Source: Oscillatoria salina IIICB1 (lineage in GTDB: Bacteria; Cyanobacteriota; Cyanobacteriia; Cyanobacteriales; SIO1D9). From it: a DNA stretch of 46,380 nucleotides. The position numbers and the translations under genes are program-made. This document shows positions 26,516-35,976 of this stretch, in pieces. How positions within the stretch are numbered: position 1 is the stretch's first letter; each line of letters starts with the position of its first letter. Where the stretch lies: positions 1 to 46,380 of the forward strand of contig NZ_JAAHBQ010000048.1 in assembly GCF_020144665.1 (NCBI RefSeq). The letters are read 5' to 3'. The notes beneath the pieces were generated by a model. That model did not search any database and was not told where the DNA came from. It saw only the letters and a program-made list of their open reading frames with translations.

Positions 26516-27340
26516 CTAAAATTCAGTTTGGGGATGGATTAACTGAAAACCAGCATCTTTCAACTTTTGATTCGACACTCTCGCATTATAAGGTCGAAGG
26601 CTTTTTTGGTTTACATCCCAGTTGACTGGGGGAAAATTATGTTTGGCTAAAACAGAGTTAATTAGTTCTCCTGTAGTTAATTTATCATCATCAACAAGAT
26701 GATAAATACCTTCAAGTTGATGGAGACGCGCAAATTCAATTGCAGCGACGATATCATCTAAATGTATCCAATTAGTTGCATCATCCCCTGAACCAGGACG
26801 AGTAGTACCAGCAACGCGACTAAAAATTTTTACCACTTCTCTTTGAGGTCCATAAATTCCTCCCAGACGAAAAAGACAAACTTTCAACTTCTCCGTGGCT
26901 GCTGAAAGTAAAACTCGTTCAGTCTCAGCGAGAATTCGACCATTTTCATTTGCAGGTTTAACAGGGGAACTTTCATCAACTACAGCCCCATTGCGATCGC
27001 CAAAAACCGAATAAGAACTAGTATAAATTAATTGTCGCACAGTGGGAGTTTCTGGCAAAACAGAAACAAGAGTTTTCGCAGTACCGAGATAAGTTTCTTC
27101 GTAACTAGCAGCATTCTTAGCCCCAACGCATAAAAGAACCAAATCTTGTCCTGCAACTACAGATTTTAACCCTTCTCGGTCATTACCGCAAACAACCACC
27201 ACCTGACTAGCAAAATTTGACAAACTAGCAACGCGAGAGTTAGTCGTTGTCGTCACAGTTACTTCTAAATTTTTTTCTTGACTCCAGTAACGCGCAACTT
27301 CCGTACCTACATAACCACAACCAATAATTGCAACTTTCAT
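26516..27340 (-). CDS. NAD(P)-binding SDR-type epimerase/reductase
   Basis: A 274-residue extended short-chain dehydrogenase-like protein. The Rossmann motif MKVAIIGCGYVGTEVARYW opens the protein, QLIYTSSYSVFGDR holds the catalytic Ser/Tyr-type region, and ATNWIHLDDIVAAIEFA is the typical downstream helix of nucleoside-diphosphate-sugar epimerases and YeeZ-like proteins. The canonical YxxxK is not evident at TSSYSVFGD, so chemistry is uncertain. Stand-alone; convergent with the RRM gene. Confidence 0.85.
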   Translation of the reverse strand: MKVAIIGCGYVGTEVARYWSQEKNLEVTVTTTTNSRVASLSNFASQVVVVCGNDREGLKSVVAGQDLVLLCVGAKNAASYEETYLGTAKTLVSVLPETPTVRQLIYTSSYSVFGDRNGAVVDESSPVKPANENGRILAETERVLLSAATEKLKVCLFRLGGIYGPQREVVKIFSRVAGTTRPGSGDDATNWIHLDDIVAAIEFARLHQLEGIYHLVDDDKLTTGELINSVLAKHNFPPVNWDVNQKSLRPYNARVSNQKLKDAGFQLIHPQTEF

Positions 27341-27517
27341 TTTCGACAGTCAGAACGAGGATAGCAAAGCAATATTAACCCAAGCAAACATTGCCAAGAT
27401 TAGTTTAGCTTGAATCCAACAGCAAGATTAAAAAATATCGGCAAAAAACCTCATTTAGGTAACGTCCGAGCGAGCTAAAATTGAATAGTGAGATCGAAAT
27501 CAATAACTTAGGAATTA

Positions 27518-29338
27518 ATGAGGAGAAAGAAACCTAAAAACAATTTTAAACAAATTTGGCGTAAATTTGGGGACTCATTCAGTGTATTTCGCTACAGCAA
27601 AAAAGCAGTAAAATTAGTTTGGCAAACCAGTCCTCTGCTAACCATTTTACTTGCCATACTTACGTTAGCAGGAGGTGTTTTACCAGCCGCAATCGCCTAT
27701 GTAGGAAAATTAATTGTTGATGCAGTAGTCAGCCAATCTAGCATTCTTGCCTTACAATATGTAGCACTAGAAGGATTACTCGTCATCTCCCTAGCTTTTA
27801 CTCAACGAAGCAAAGTAGTTTGTCAATCTTTATTGCGAGTCTTACTAGCGCAAAAAGTCAACGTTTTAATCTTAGAAAAAGCCCTACAACTAGACTTAGT
27901 TCACTTTGAAGATTCAGAATTTTATGACAAAATGACTAGGGCGAGAAGAGAAGCATCTCAACGTCCCCTTTCTCTGGTGACTCGTACTTTCAGCCTCGTC
28001 GAAGATAGCATCGCCTTAATTACTTATAGCGGGCTACTGCTGCAATTTTCAGTTTGGGCAGTTATAATTTTAGCGATCGCCGCCTTACCCTCCTTCATCG
28101 CCGAAACTCGGTTTGCCGGAGAAGCCTTTCGCTTATTTCGTTGGCGATCGCCAGAAACTAGAGAGCAAACTTACTTAGAAATTTTACTAGCAAGAGAAGA
28201 TTTTGCCAAGGAAGTCAAACTTTATCAACTCGGACAAACCCTACTCCAACGTTACCGAAACATCTTCCAACGACTTTACCACGAAGACCGCAATCTTACC
28301 TTACGCCGAGGTTTTTGGACATATCTGCTGAGTTTATTTAGTACCGCAACCTTCTACCTCGCCTATGCTTGGATTGTACTCGAAACTATTAGCGCTCAGA
28401 TCTCTATCGGCGATATGACCATGTATTTAGTCATCTTTCGTCAAGGACAGTCTACCTTTTCGGCGGCACTAACTTCAATTGGTGGAATGTACGAAGATAA
28501 TCTTTATCTGTCTAATTTATATGAATTTCTCGAACAAAAAGTGTCTCAGTCTCAAGGTAATGCTACCACCGGAATAATTCCCGGCGATGGAGTTCGTTTT
28601 GAAAACGTTTCCTTTACTTATCCTGGAAGAGAAGAACCCGCTTTAGAAAATATTTCCCTGCATTTGCAACCCGGAGAAAAACTCGCCCTCGTTGGCGAAA
28701 ATGGATCAGGGAAAACCACTTTAATTAAACTTTTAACGAGATTATACGTGCCGACAGCAGGTAAAATTTTCCTTGATGGTGTAGATTTACAAGCATGGGA
28801 TCTTCAGCATTTACACCAACGAATTAGCGTAATTTTCCAAGATTTTGTTCGCTATCAATTTACCATTGGTGAGAATGTCGGCGTTGGTGATGTCAGTCAC
28901 TTAGAAAATAGCGATCGCTGGAAACAAGCCGCCCAAAAAGGCATGGCAAAACCCTTTATTGATTCTCTGCCAGAAGGCTTTTTTACGCAACTAGGTCGCT
29001 GGTTTCGTAGCGGAGTTGAACTTTCCGGCGGACAATGGCAAAAAATTGCTTTATCGCGGGCATTTATGCGCAGCCAAGCTGATATTTTAGTCTTAGACGA
29101 ACCCACTTCAGCAATGGATGCAGAAGCAGAAGCACAAATTTTTGAACGGCTTTCCCAGCTAACCAAAAATCAAATTGTTATCCTGATTTCTCACCGTTTC
29201 TCAACAGTACGCATGGCGGATAAAATAGTCGTCTTATCTCAAGGGAAAGTTATTGAACAAGGAACCCATGAAGAATTATTAGCAGCTAATGGACGCTATG
29301 CAAGATTATTTACTTTACAAGCAGCCGGATATCAGTAA
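27518..29338 (+). CDS. ABC exporter, fused permease and ATPase
   Basis: A 606-residue half-transporter. A helical membrane domain (about 38-320) is followed by an ATPase domain with Walker A GENGSGKTTLIKLL, the Q-loop VIFQDFVRYQF, signature LSGGQWQKIALSRAF, Walker B DILVLDEPTSAMDAEAE and H-loop ISHRFST. It probably dimerises and exports a lipid, peptide or small molecule. The membrane part contains FEDSEFYDKMTRARREASQR, common in lantibiotic- and lipid-type exporters. AGGA precedes the ATG. No neighbour indicates the substrate. Confidence 0.93.
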   Translation: MRRKKPKNNFKQIWRKFGDSFSVFRYSKKAVKLVWQTSPLLTILLAILTLAGGVLPAAIAYVGKLIVDAVVSQSSILALQYVALEGLLVISLAFTQRSKVVCQSLLRVLLAQKVNVLILEKALQLDLVHFEDSEFYDKMTRARREASQRPLSLVTRTFSLVEDSIALITYSGLLLQFSVWAVIILAIAALPSFIAETRFAGEAFRLFRWRSPETREQTYLEILLAREDFAKEVKLYQLGQTLLQRYRNIFQRLYHEDRNLTLRRGFWTYLLSLFSTATFYLAYAWIVLETISAQISIGDMTMYLVIFRQGQSTFSAALTSIGGMYEDNLYLSNLYEFLEQKVSQSQGNATTGIIPGDGVRFENVSFTYPGREEPALENISLHLQPGEKLALVGENGSGKTTLIKLLTRLYVPTAGKIFLDGVDLQAWDLQHLHQRISVIFQDFVRYQFTIGENVGVGDVSHLENSDRWKQAAQKGMAKPFIDSLPEGFFTQLGRWFRSGVELSGGQWQKIALSRAFMRSQADILVLDEPTSAMDAEAEAQIFERLSQLTKNQIVILISHRFSTVRMADKIVVLSQGKVIEQGTHEELLAANGRYARLFTLQAAGYQ

Positions 29339-29548
29339 TAATTAGTTCGTAGTCACAAGGGCGAAGTAAATATTATCGCAGAGAACGAGTTAGTTAAGAC
29401 ATCTTAATTTTCGGAAAACCTTGCTAGAATAAGATCCGATCGTTATTTACTGTTCACTGCTATAGTGCTTGTGGCTTTTTTTAATCAGATCTAGTTTAGA
29501 CAAAATAGAAAGCAGTAGTCTGGAAAAAAATATGAGAATAGGTATAAA

Positions 29549-29791
29549 ATGGACGATCGGGTGAAACTAGCTCAAGCTCGTACTGATTTAGCCAATCAGA
29601 GAACTTTACTTGCTTATCTGCGTACGGGATTAGCCTTTTTTATTGCTGCTGCTGGCTTACCCAAACTTTATGGGGGTATTTTAGTAGTTATAATTTCTTT
29701 TCTACTAGGATTTATTGGCTTATTATTTATCGTTGTAGGAATTTATGTTTATCAACGTTACAAAGAAAAAAGAAGACGAGTTAGTCGATAA
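29549..29791 (+). CDS. DUF202 small membrane protein
   Basis: An 80-residue protein with LAQARTDLANQRTLLAYLRT, the family hallmark, followed by two hydrophobic helices (about 28-42 and 44-67) and a basic tail KEKRRRVSR. DUF202 (YidH-like) proteins are of unknown function and occur as short integral membrane proteins. Separate transcription unit after a 210-base gap. Confidence 0.88.
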   Translation: MDDRVKLAQARTDLANQRTLLAYLRTGLAFFIAAAGLPKLYGGILVVIISFLLGFIGLLFIVVGIYVYQRYKEKRRRVSR

Positions 29792-29920
29792 CTCAATTAG
29801 TAATTTTGCCAATTAATCTGAAAGGTCAAAAAAATGCTACAGATGTTATGTAAAGAAGATACTTCTAAAGTCTTTATAAGATTACGATGGTAAAATGATG
29901 ATGCGTAGAAAATTTTCTCT

Positions 29921-30682
29921 TTAATTCGATCTTAAAGATTTAGTTGAAATCTCACTCGTTTTTTCGCTCTTATAAAAGGAAGTAAATTCAGAAATTATAA
30001 TTTCTACCGCTTCTCGATGCTTGTCCCGAATTCGCCAACTCCAATTCTTCACCAAGGGAAAACCAGCTTGGAAATAAACTTTTAGTAAACAATCATTTTC
30101 ACCTTCCCATTGATAATCAGCAATTTGCTCCCATTTAATGGTATAAAATCCCGGACAAATACCTCGTTCTCTTAATTCTAAACGTGCCTGACTGACTGCG
30201 AAACAAAAAATAGCTAAAAAGCCCAAAAATATTGCTGGCGAAAGATGAAAAACTAACTGATAATAGTTGAAAGAAACCTCGCCAATCGATCGCACAATTA
30301 TCTCCCAAGTTAAACAAGCTGCAATTGCTACTTGAACCAGACTTGCAAGTAACAATAATTGGCGATTACCCAAACTTCCTAAAGTTAATAATAAATAACC
30401 TGCTTGCTTTTTTCGCCAACGCCAAGTAACGAGATAACCTAAAAATATGAATAAAGGCAAAAGAGAAAGGGCAAATCCATATTTAAGCAGAGACAAAAAT
30501 AATCCTAGATAGTGTATAATTAAATAATGTAGTGCCAAAGAAGAAACAAAACCCACAGCAAAAAAAGGAACCATCTCCCCCCCATCTTTACCCATCACCT
30601 TTTGTCCGAGGAAAGGTGCAGTAATTACATAGGCAAAGAAAAAAATAGGAAGAAAAATTATCAGCGAAAGCCATAAATTCAC
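29921..30682 (-). CDS. Membrane protein with C-terminal DUF5673-like domain
   Basis: A 253-residue protein with about six hydrophobic segments (about 4-22, 38-60, 65-85, 100-125, 137-160) and a cytoplasmic tail. The tail contains LELRERGICPGFYTIKWEQI and YQWEGENDCLLKVYFQ, which resembles the DUF5673 module found after membrane helices in cyanobacterial hypotheticals. No enzyme motif. Converges with DUF202. Function unknown. Confidence 0.7.
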   Translation of the reverse strand: MNLWLSLIIFLPIFFFAYVITAPFLGQKVMGKDGGEMVPFFAVGFVSSLALHYLIIHYLGLFLSLLKYGFALSLLPLFIFLGYLVTWRWRKKQAGYLLLTLGSLGNRQLLLLASLVQVAIAACLTWEIIVRSIGEVSFNYYQLVFHLSPAIFLGFLAIFCFAVSQARLELRERGICPGFYTIKWEQIADYQWEGENDCLLKVYFQAGFPLVKNWSWRIRDKHREAVEIIISEFTSFYKSEKTSEISTKSLRSN

Positions 30683-30790
30683 AGCTTACTTCCTTATTGA
30701 CGAACAGCGCCACCAAGAGGGTAATAACTGATGATAGCGAGATATTTCCAGGTTATTCTGTGTCCCTATACCCTCACATCATACAAATTG

Positions 30791-30808
30791 TTCGTCCTTT
30801 TGGGCGAA
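30791..30808. other. Hairpin in the gap before glgB end
   Basis: TTCGTCC (30791-30797) pairs with GGGCGAA (30802-30808) around a TTTT loop, with one G-U wobble. A second weak pairing, CACCTCC with GGAGG, follows. The 240-base gap separates two minus-strand genes; it may be a processed or attenuating structure, or the glgB terminator region. Confidence 0.35.
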
Positions 30809-30922
30809 GAAAAATCACCTCCTTGGTTCACCCATTTGGAGGAAGTAAGCTCGAATCCGATTAATTAGTCATCTAGGGAACAGCATAATCTAAATTAAGG
30901 CGGGCATTGCCCACCCGAAAAT

Positions 30923-33202
30923 TTATTCTGGAGATAAAGTAGTATCCTCGTTCTTTTGAGGATCTAACTTAAGGAAAAGTATACCAAGTGGAGGTAAAGT
31001 AAGAGCGATCGCGTAGGGCCAATTAGGATGAGACCAATCAAAAGCCCATTTACCACCCATATTACCTAAATTACTGCCACCATAAATTCCTGCATCGCTA
31101 TTCAAAATTTCCTCATAAAAACCTGGTTTCGGTACGCCAACCCAGTAATCATATAAAGGTTGGGGAGTGAAGTTACAAACCACGACAATAAACTCACCCG
31201 AATCTTTCGAGGTACGAATAAACGAGACGACACTATGTTCAGCATCGTTACACTCAATCCATTGGAAGCCTTGATGAGAAAAATCTTCCGTATAAAGAGC
31301 AGGTTGAGAGCTATAAACCTTATTCAAATCAGACATAAACCGCTTCAGCTTTTGATGCGGCTCATATTCCAACACACCCCATTCTAAATCCGACCAGACA
31401 TTCCACTCGCTGCGCTGTCCGAACTCCATCCCCATAAATAAAGTTTTCTTACCAGGATGTCCGTACATATAGCCAAACAAACAACGGAGATTAGCAAACT
31501 TTTGCCAATCATCGCCCGGCATTTTCTCTAGTAAATTACGCTTACCGTGTACCACCTCATCATGAGAAAGAGCAAGCATAAAATTCTCGCTAAAAGCATA
31601 CATAATGCTAAAAGTAACATTATTTTGGTGGTAGCGACGGTAGAGAGGGTCTTTACCGAAGTAAAGAAGCATATCGTGCATCCAGCCCATATTCCACTTC
31701 AGGTTAAAGCCCAAACCACCCAAATAAGTAGGACGGGATACCATCGGCCAAGCGGTAGACTCTTCAGCAATAGAGAGAATACCTGGATAGTAACCAAAAA
31801 TCAAGTAATTTAACTGTCTGAGGAAATCAGCAGCTTCGAGATTTTCGTGACCCCCATATTGATTAGGAACCCATTCTCCTGGTTTACGATTGTAGTCCAG
31901 GTAAAGCATCGAGGCGACTGCATCTACGCGAATACCGTCGATGTGATACTTATCGAACCAAAATAAAGCATTGGAGACTAAGAAATTGCGTACTTCGTTG
32001 CGAGCATAATTAAAAACGAGCGTCCCCCATTCCTTATGTTCGCCTTTACGAGGGTCAGCGTGTTCGTAAAGATGCGTACCATCAAAGAAAGCCAACCCGT
32101 GACTATCTTTCGGAAAGTGACCGGGAACCCAGTCTACAATTACGCCAATATTATTTTGATGACACTTATCGATGAAATACATCAAATCTTCTGGAGTACC
32201 ATAACGGGAAGTTGGCGCAAAATAACCCGCAACTTGATATCCCCAAGAACCATCAAAAGGATGTTCGGCGATGGGTAACAGTTCGATGTGAGTGTAACCG
32301 AGTTCCTTGATATAGGGAATTAATTTTTCTGCTAGTTCCCGATAGGTGAGAAAACGCGCCCAAGGTTTTTCGGAAACACGCACTACTTGTCCGTTTTCTG
32401 GCGGTGGATAATCGGCATTTTCATGCAGCCAAGAACCGAGGTGAAGTTCGTAAACAGCGATCGCTTGTTCGTGAGGGTCGCTATGACGACGGCGTTCTAA
32501 CCAATCTTCATCGTTCCAAGTATACTTGTCTAATTCTACGACAATCGAAGCAGTATCAGGTCTGATCTCTTGGTAAAAACCGTAGGGGTCAGATTTGAGA
32601 AAAATATGTCCGACGTGGTTCTTAATTTCGTATTTGTATAGTTCGCCAACACCAAGTTCGGGAATAAAAAGTTCCCAAATCCCGTTACCAATGAGACGCA
32701 TTTGGTGTTCTCTACCATCCCAATTATTGAAAGTACCCACAACCGAGACATTGCGCGCATTAGGCGCCCAAACCGCAAAGTGAACTCCTTTAACATTATT
32801 GACTTCAGTAAAATGAGCGCCTAATTTTTCGTAAATGCGGTGATGGTTGCCTTCAGCAAACAAGTGAATGTCAAAATCAGTTAAGCGAGGGGAACGAAAA
32901 GCGTAGGGGTCGTAAATAACTCGTTCGTGTTCTCCCTCTTTGACCTTAAATTGGTAATTAGCTAGTTCCTCAATTTCGATCTCGCATTCAAAAAAATTTG
33001 GGTGGTGGATGGGTTCCATCGGATATTCTTTCCGTTCTTCCGGAAGAAGTACCGAAGCCGCATTTGCTTTCGGGAGGTACGCCCGGACTACCCAAAATTT
33101 CTTACCATCTCTCTCAATCGGATGAGAGCCTAAAATTTCAAAAGGGTCATGGTGTCGATTGCTAACAATACGATCCACTTGTTCGGGTGCGATTACTGCC
33201 AT
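30923..33202 (-). CDS. glgB: 1,4-alpha-glucan branching enzyme
   Basis: A 759-residue GH13 enzyme that makes alpha-1,6 branches in glycogen by transferring chains cut from alpha-1,4 glucan. It has the N-terminal carbohydrate-binding modules (to about 230), the TIM-barrel with DWVPGHFP, GIRVDAVASM (nucleophile Asp427), IAEESTAWP (acid/base Glu480) and ALSHDEVVHGK, then a C-terminal beta domain. The 53-residue distance between Asp and Glu equals E. coli GlgB (405 and 458). Length 759 is typical of the long form. It is divergent from glgX with a 454-base spacer. A small GGGC-ATT-GCCC hairpin lies just past the stop. Confidence 0.97.
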   Translation of the reverse strand: MAVIAPEQVDRIVSNRHHDPFEILGSHPIERDGKKFWVVRAYLPKANAASVLLPEERKEYPMEPIHHPNFFECEIEIEELANYQFKVKEGEHERVIYDPYAFRSPRLTDFDIHLFAEGNHHRIYEKLGAHFTEVNNVKGVHFAVWAPNARNVSVVGTFNNWDGREHQMRLIGNGIWELFIPELGVGELYKYEIKNHVGHIFLKSDPYGFYQEIRPDTASIVVELDKYTWNDEDWLERRRHSDPHEQAIAVYELHLGSWLHENADYPPPENGQVVRVSEKPWARFLTYRELAEKLIPYIKELGYTHIELLPIAEHPFDGSWGYQVAGYFAPTSRYGTPEDLMYFIDKCHQNNIGVIVDWVPGHFPKDSHGLAFFDGTHLYEHADPRKGEHKEWGTLVFNYARNEVRNFLVSNALFWFDKYHIDGIRVDAVASMLYLDYNRKPGEWVPNQYGGHENLEAADFLRQLNYLIFGYYPGILSIAEESTAWPMVSRPTYLGGLGFNLKWNMGWMHDMLLYFGKDPLYRRYHQNNVTFSIMYAFSENFMLALSHDEVVHGKRNLLEKMPGDDWQKFANLRCLFGYMYGHPGKKTLFMGMEFGQRSEWNVWSDLEWGVLEYEPHQKLKRFMSDLNKVYSSQPALYTEDFSHQGFQWIECNDAEHSVVSFIRTSKDSGEFIVVVCNFTPQPLYDYWVGVPKPGFYEEILNSDAGIYGGSNLGNMGGKWAFDWSHPNWPYAIALTLPPLGILFLKLDPQKNEDTTLSPE

Positions 33203-33253
33203 AGGATTATTTACTTATTCTTTTCTCGATTAATGTTACCTAATCTTGTCACA

Positions 33254-33322
33254 TCAGTTGTCTTTCTCTAGATACGAACTGAGATTTTTCTCTCAGTTGT
33301 CGGTTTTTGCTTGTCAGTTGTC
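33254..33322. promoter_or_regulatory. Three direct copies of TCAGTTGTC upstream of glgB
   Basis: The 9-mer TCAGTTGTC occurs at 33254-33262, 33293-33301 and 33314-33322, spaced 39 and 21 bases, within 120 bases of the glgB start. Spacing near multiples of a helical turn would suit a regulator bound on one face, but the 39-base step is not exact. The glgB/glgX gap (33203-33656) otherwise shows no clear promoter. Confidence 0.4.
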
Positions 33323-33656
33323 AAGAGCGGTTAAATTTTGATTAACTATACAACCGAAAAATATCTTTCTTAAAGTTCTTGACAAATTTGGAGAAAAAAA
33401 ACTGTCACCGAAGCTCGCTTGAGAATAGTAAAATAACTGGTAAATTCCAGAAATAGCGCAGATAGCAATAGTCGAAAAAGTGAAGATCTGATTAAAGTGA
33501 AGGGAAAACAGTCTCTGGTGTTAGATACAATCTCAAGAAAGTTAACTTCTAATGTAATGAACAATCGATGTAGGAGAAACCTGAACTGAAAAAAAGACAA
33601 TTGACAAAGATAAAATAGGTTCTTCCTTAAGATCAGTACCGATCGGAGTAGATTTT

Positions 33657-35780
33657 ATGTATGTACCAGTTTGGCCAGGAAAAGCCTATCCTCTAGGAGC
33701 AAGTTGGGATGGTCAAGGCACAAACTTCGCTTTATTCAGCGAAAATGCAACAGGTGTAGAACTTTGTTTGTTCGATCAAAAGAAAAGAGAAACCAGGATC
33801 GAACTAACAGAAGTCAGTAATTTTGTCTGGCATTGTTATTTACCAGGGATAGGTCCGGGTCAGCGATATGGATATCGGGTTCACGGACCGTACGATCCCT
33901 TACAAGGTCATCGCTTCAATCCGAATAAACTGTTGATCGATCCTTATGCAAAGGCGATCGCGGGTGAAATTGGTTATGGCGAAGAAATTTTCGGTTATGC
34001 TTGGGATGACGAAGAGCAAGATTTAGCTTTTTCAGAGCTAGACGACGCTCACCTGATCCCTAAATCAGTAGTTGTAGACGAGTCTTTTGATTGGGAAGGA
34101 GACAAGTTACTGAGAATTCCTTTCCACGAATCGATTATTTACGAAACTCACGTCAAAGGCTTTACCAAACTGCATCCGGATATCCCCGAAAAATTGCGGG
34201 GGACTTATGCCGGGTTAGCACATCCTGCCGCGATCGCCTATCTCCAATCTCTCGGTATTACCGCCGTGGAATTGATGCCCGTACATCATTTTCTCAGCCA
34301 ACCGGGACATTTAATCGAAAAAGGACTGAGAAATTATTGGGGCTATGACTCGATTTGCTATATGGCTCCTTACTCAGGTTATAGTGCCAAAGGCAACCTC
34401 GGGCAACAAGTAACCGAATTTAAAAAAATGGTGAAAGCCCTACACGCAGGTGGGATTGAGGTAATCTTAGATGTAGTTTACAACCATACTGGAGAAGGCA
34501 ATCACCTCGGTCCGACCCTCTCTCTCAAAGGTATTGACAACGCTGCCTACTACCGCTTAGTAGAAGACGATCCCCGCTACTACATGGATTTTACGGGTTG
34601 CGGTAACTCGCTCAACGTTCGTCACCCCCAAGTCTTGAAGTTAATCATGGATAGCCTCAGATATTGGGTGCTAGAAATGCACGTTGACGGCTTCCGCTTT
34701 GACTTAGCCTCAGCACTAGCACGAGAATTATACGAAGTCGATAGTCTGGCAGCTTTCTTTGATATCGTTCACCAAGATCCGGTACTTGCTGACGTGAAAC
34801 TAATCGCCGAACCTTGGGACGTAGGTGAAGGTGGCTATCAAGTCGGTAACTTTCCTTTGCTTTGGTCAGAATGGAACGGTAAATATCGCGATACAGTCAG
34901 AGACTTTTGGCGTGGTGAAGACCGAACTTTAGCTGAATTTGCTTATCGTTTTACAGGCAGTTCAGATTTGTATCAATCCAACGGTCGCAGTCCCAATGCC
35001 AGTATTAACTTTATCACCGCTCACGACGGCTTTACGCTGAATGATTTAGTCAGCTACAACGAAAAACACAATCAAGCGAACGGAGAAGATAATAATGATG
35101 GCGAAAGTCATAACCGTTCTTGGAATTGTGGTGTCGAAGGACCGACAGAAGAGCCCAAAGTGCTACGCTTGCGTAACCGCCAAAGACGCAACTTCTTAAC
35201 CAGTTTAATGCTTTCTCAAGGCGTACCAATGTTGCTTTCGGGAGATGAAATTGGGCGGACGCAACAAGGCAATAATAATGCTTATTGTCAAGATAACGAA
35301 ATTTCCTGGTTGGACTGGGACTTACAAGACGAAAATGCTGCTTTGCTGGATTTTGCTCGTCAGTTAATTTATTTTCGCCGCCAACATCCTAATTTCCGAC
35401 GGCGCAAATGGTTCCAAGGTCGAGCAATTCACGGTTCTGGCGTTAATGATATCGGTTGGTTTAACCCCGATGGCGGTCAAATGACTGGCGAACAGTGGCA
35501 AGACGGATTTGCCAAAGCAGTGGGGATCTTTTTAAATGGAGAAGAAATTGCTACTCCTGGCGAGCGAGGAGAGCGGGTAATGGATGATAGTTTTTATCTG
35601 TTGTTCAATGCCCACTATGAAACAATTGAGTTTATCCTCCCTGAAGGATTGCAAAATCGAGAATGGGCAGTGGTAATTGATACGACTAAACCTCGTTTTG
35701 TTCAAGTAGGTAAACGTTACAAAGAAGACAAACCCATACCCGTGATGGGACGCGCGATCGTGGTTTTGCGCCGAATTTGA
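33657..35780 (+). CDS. glgX: Glycogen debranching enzyme GlgX (isoamylase type)
   Basis: A 707-residue GH13_11 enzyme that hydrolyses alpha-1,6 branches, releasing short malto-oligosaccharides. The N-terminal domain (CBM48) opens MYVPVWPGKAYPLGASW. The barrel has DVVYNHTGEG, GFRFDLASAL (Asp349), LIAEPWDVG (Glu385) and FITAHDGFTL (Asp457), and the C-terminal domain follows. Length and motifs match TreX/GlgX. GGAG precedes the ATG. It is the first of a run of three plus-strand glucan genes with glgE and the treS fusion; there are long gaps, so they may have separate promoters. Confidence 0.95.
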   Translation: MYVPVWPGKAYPLGASWDGQGTNFALFSENATGVELCLFDQKKRETRIELTEVSNFVWHCYLPGIGPGQRYGYRVHGPYDPLQGHRFNPNKLLIDPYAKAIAGEIGYGEEIFGYAWDDEEQDLAFSELDDAHLIPKSVVVDESFDWEGDKLLRIPFHESIIYETHVKGFTKLHPDIPEKLRGTYAGLAHPAAIAYLQSLGITAVELMPVHHFLSQPGHLIEKGLRNYWGYDSICYMAPYSGYSAKGNLGQQVTEFKKMVKALHAGGIEVILDVVYNHTGEGNHLGPTLSLKGIDNAAYYRLVEDDPRYYMDFTGCGNSLNVRHPQVLKLIMDSLRYWVLEMHVDGFRFDLASALARELYEVDSLAAFFDIVHQDPVLADVKLIAEPWDVGEGGYQVGNFPLLWSEWNGKYRDTVRDFWRGEDRTLAEFAYRFTGSSDLYQSNGRSPNASINFITAHDGFTLNDLVSYNEKHNQANGEDNNDGESHNRSWNCGVEGPTEEPKVLRLRNRQRRNFLTSLMLSQGVPMLLSGDEIGRTQQGNNNAYCQDNEISWLDWDLQDENAALLDFARQLIYFRRQHPNFRRRKWFQGRAIHGSGVNDIGWFNPDGGQMTGEQWQDGFAKAVGIFLNGEEIATPGERGERVMDDSFYLLFNAHYETIEFILPEGLQNREWAVVIDTTKPRFVQVGKRYKEDKPIPVMGRAIVVLRRI

Positions 35781-35859
35781 TTTTTCGGGATTTTTGAGGT
35801 GTTTGCTGGTGAGTGGTGAGGTGGGAGGAGGGGGAGGACTTGGAAGATAAACTGCTAAC

Positions 35860-35896
35860 TGTTTACTGTTTACTGTTTACTGTTCACTGATAACTG
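35860..35896 (+). repeat. Heptamer repeat and dispersed 13-mer
   Basis: TGTTTAC three times then TGTTCAC (35860-35887), running into TCACTGATAACTG (35884-35896). This is the tandem heptanucleotide type known from cyanobacterial genomes, joined to the same 13-mer as at 5112 and 8293. It sits between glgX and glgE; the rest of the 196-base gap is also repeat-like. Confidence 0.85.
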
Positions 35897-35976
35897 GTAA
35901 CTGAAATCCCCAGTTCCCAGTCCCCAATCCGCGATCGCTAATCCCTTATTGCAAAAGAGAAAGGAAAATATTACCA

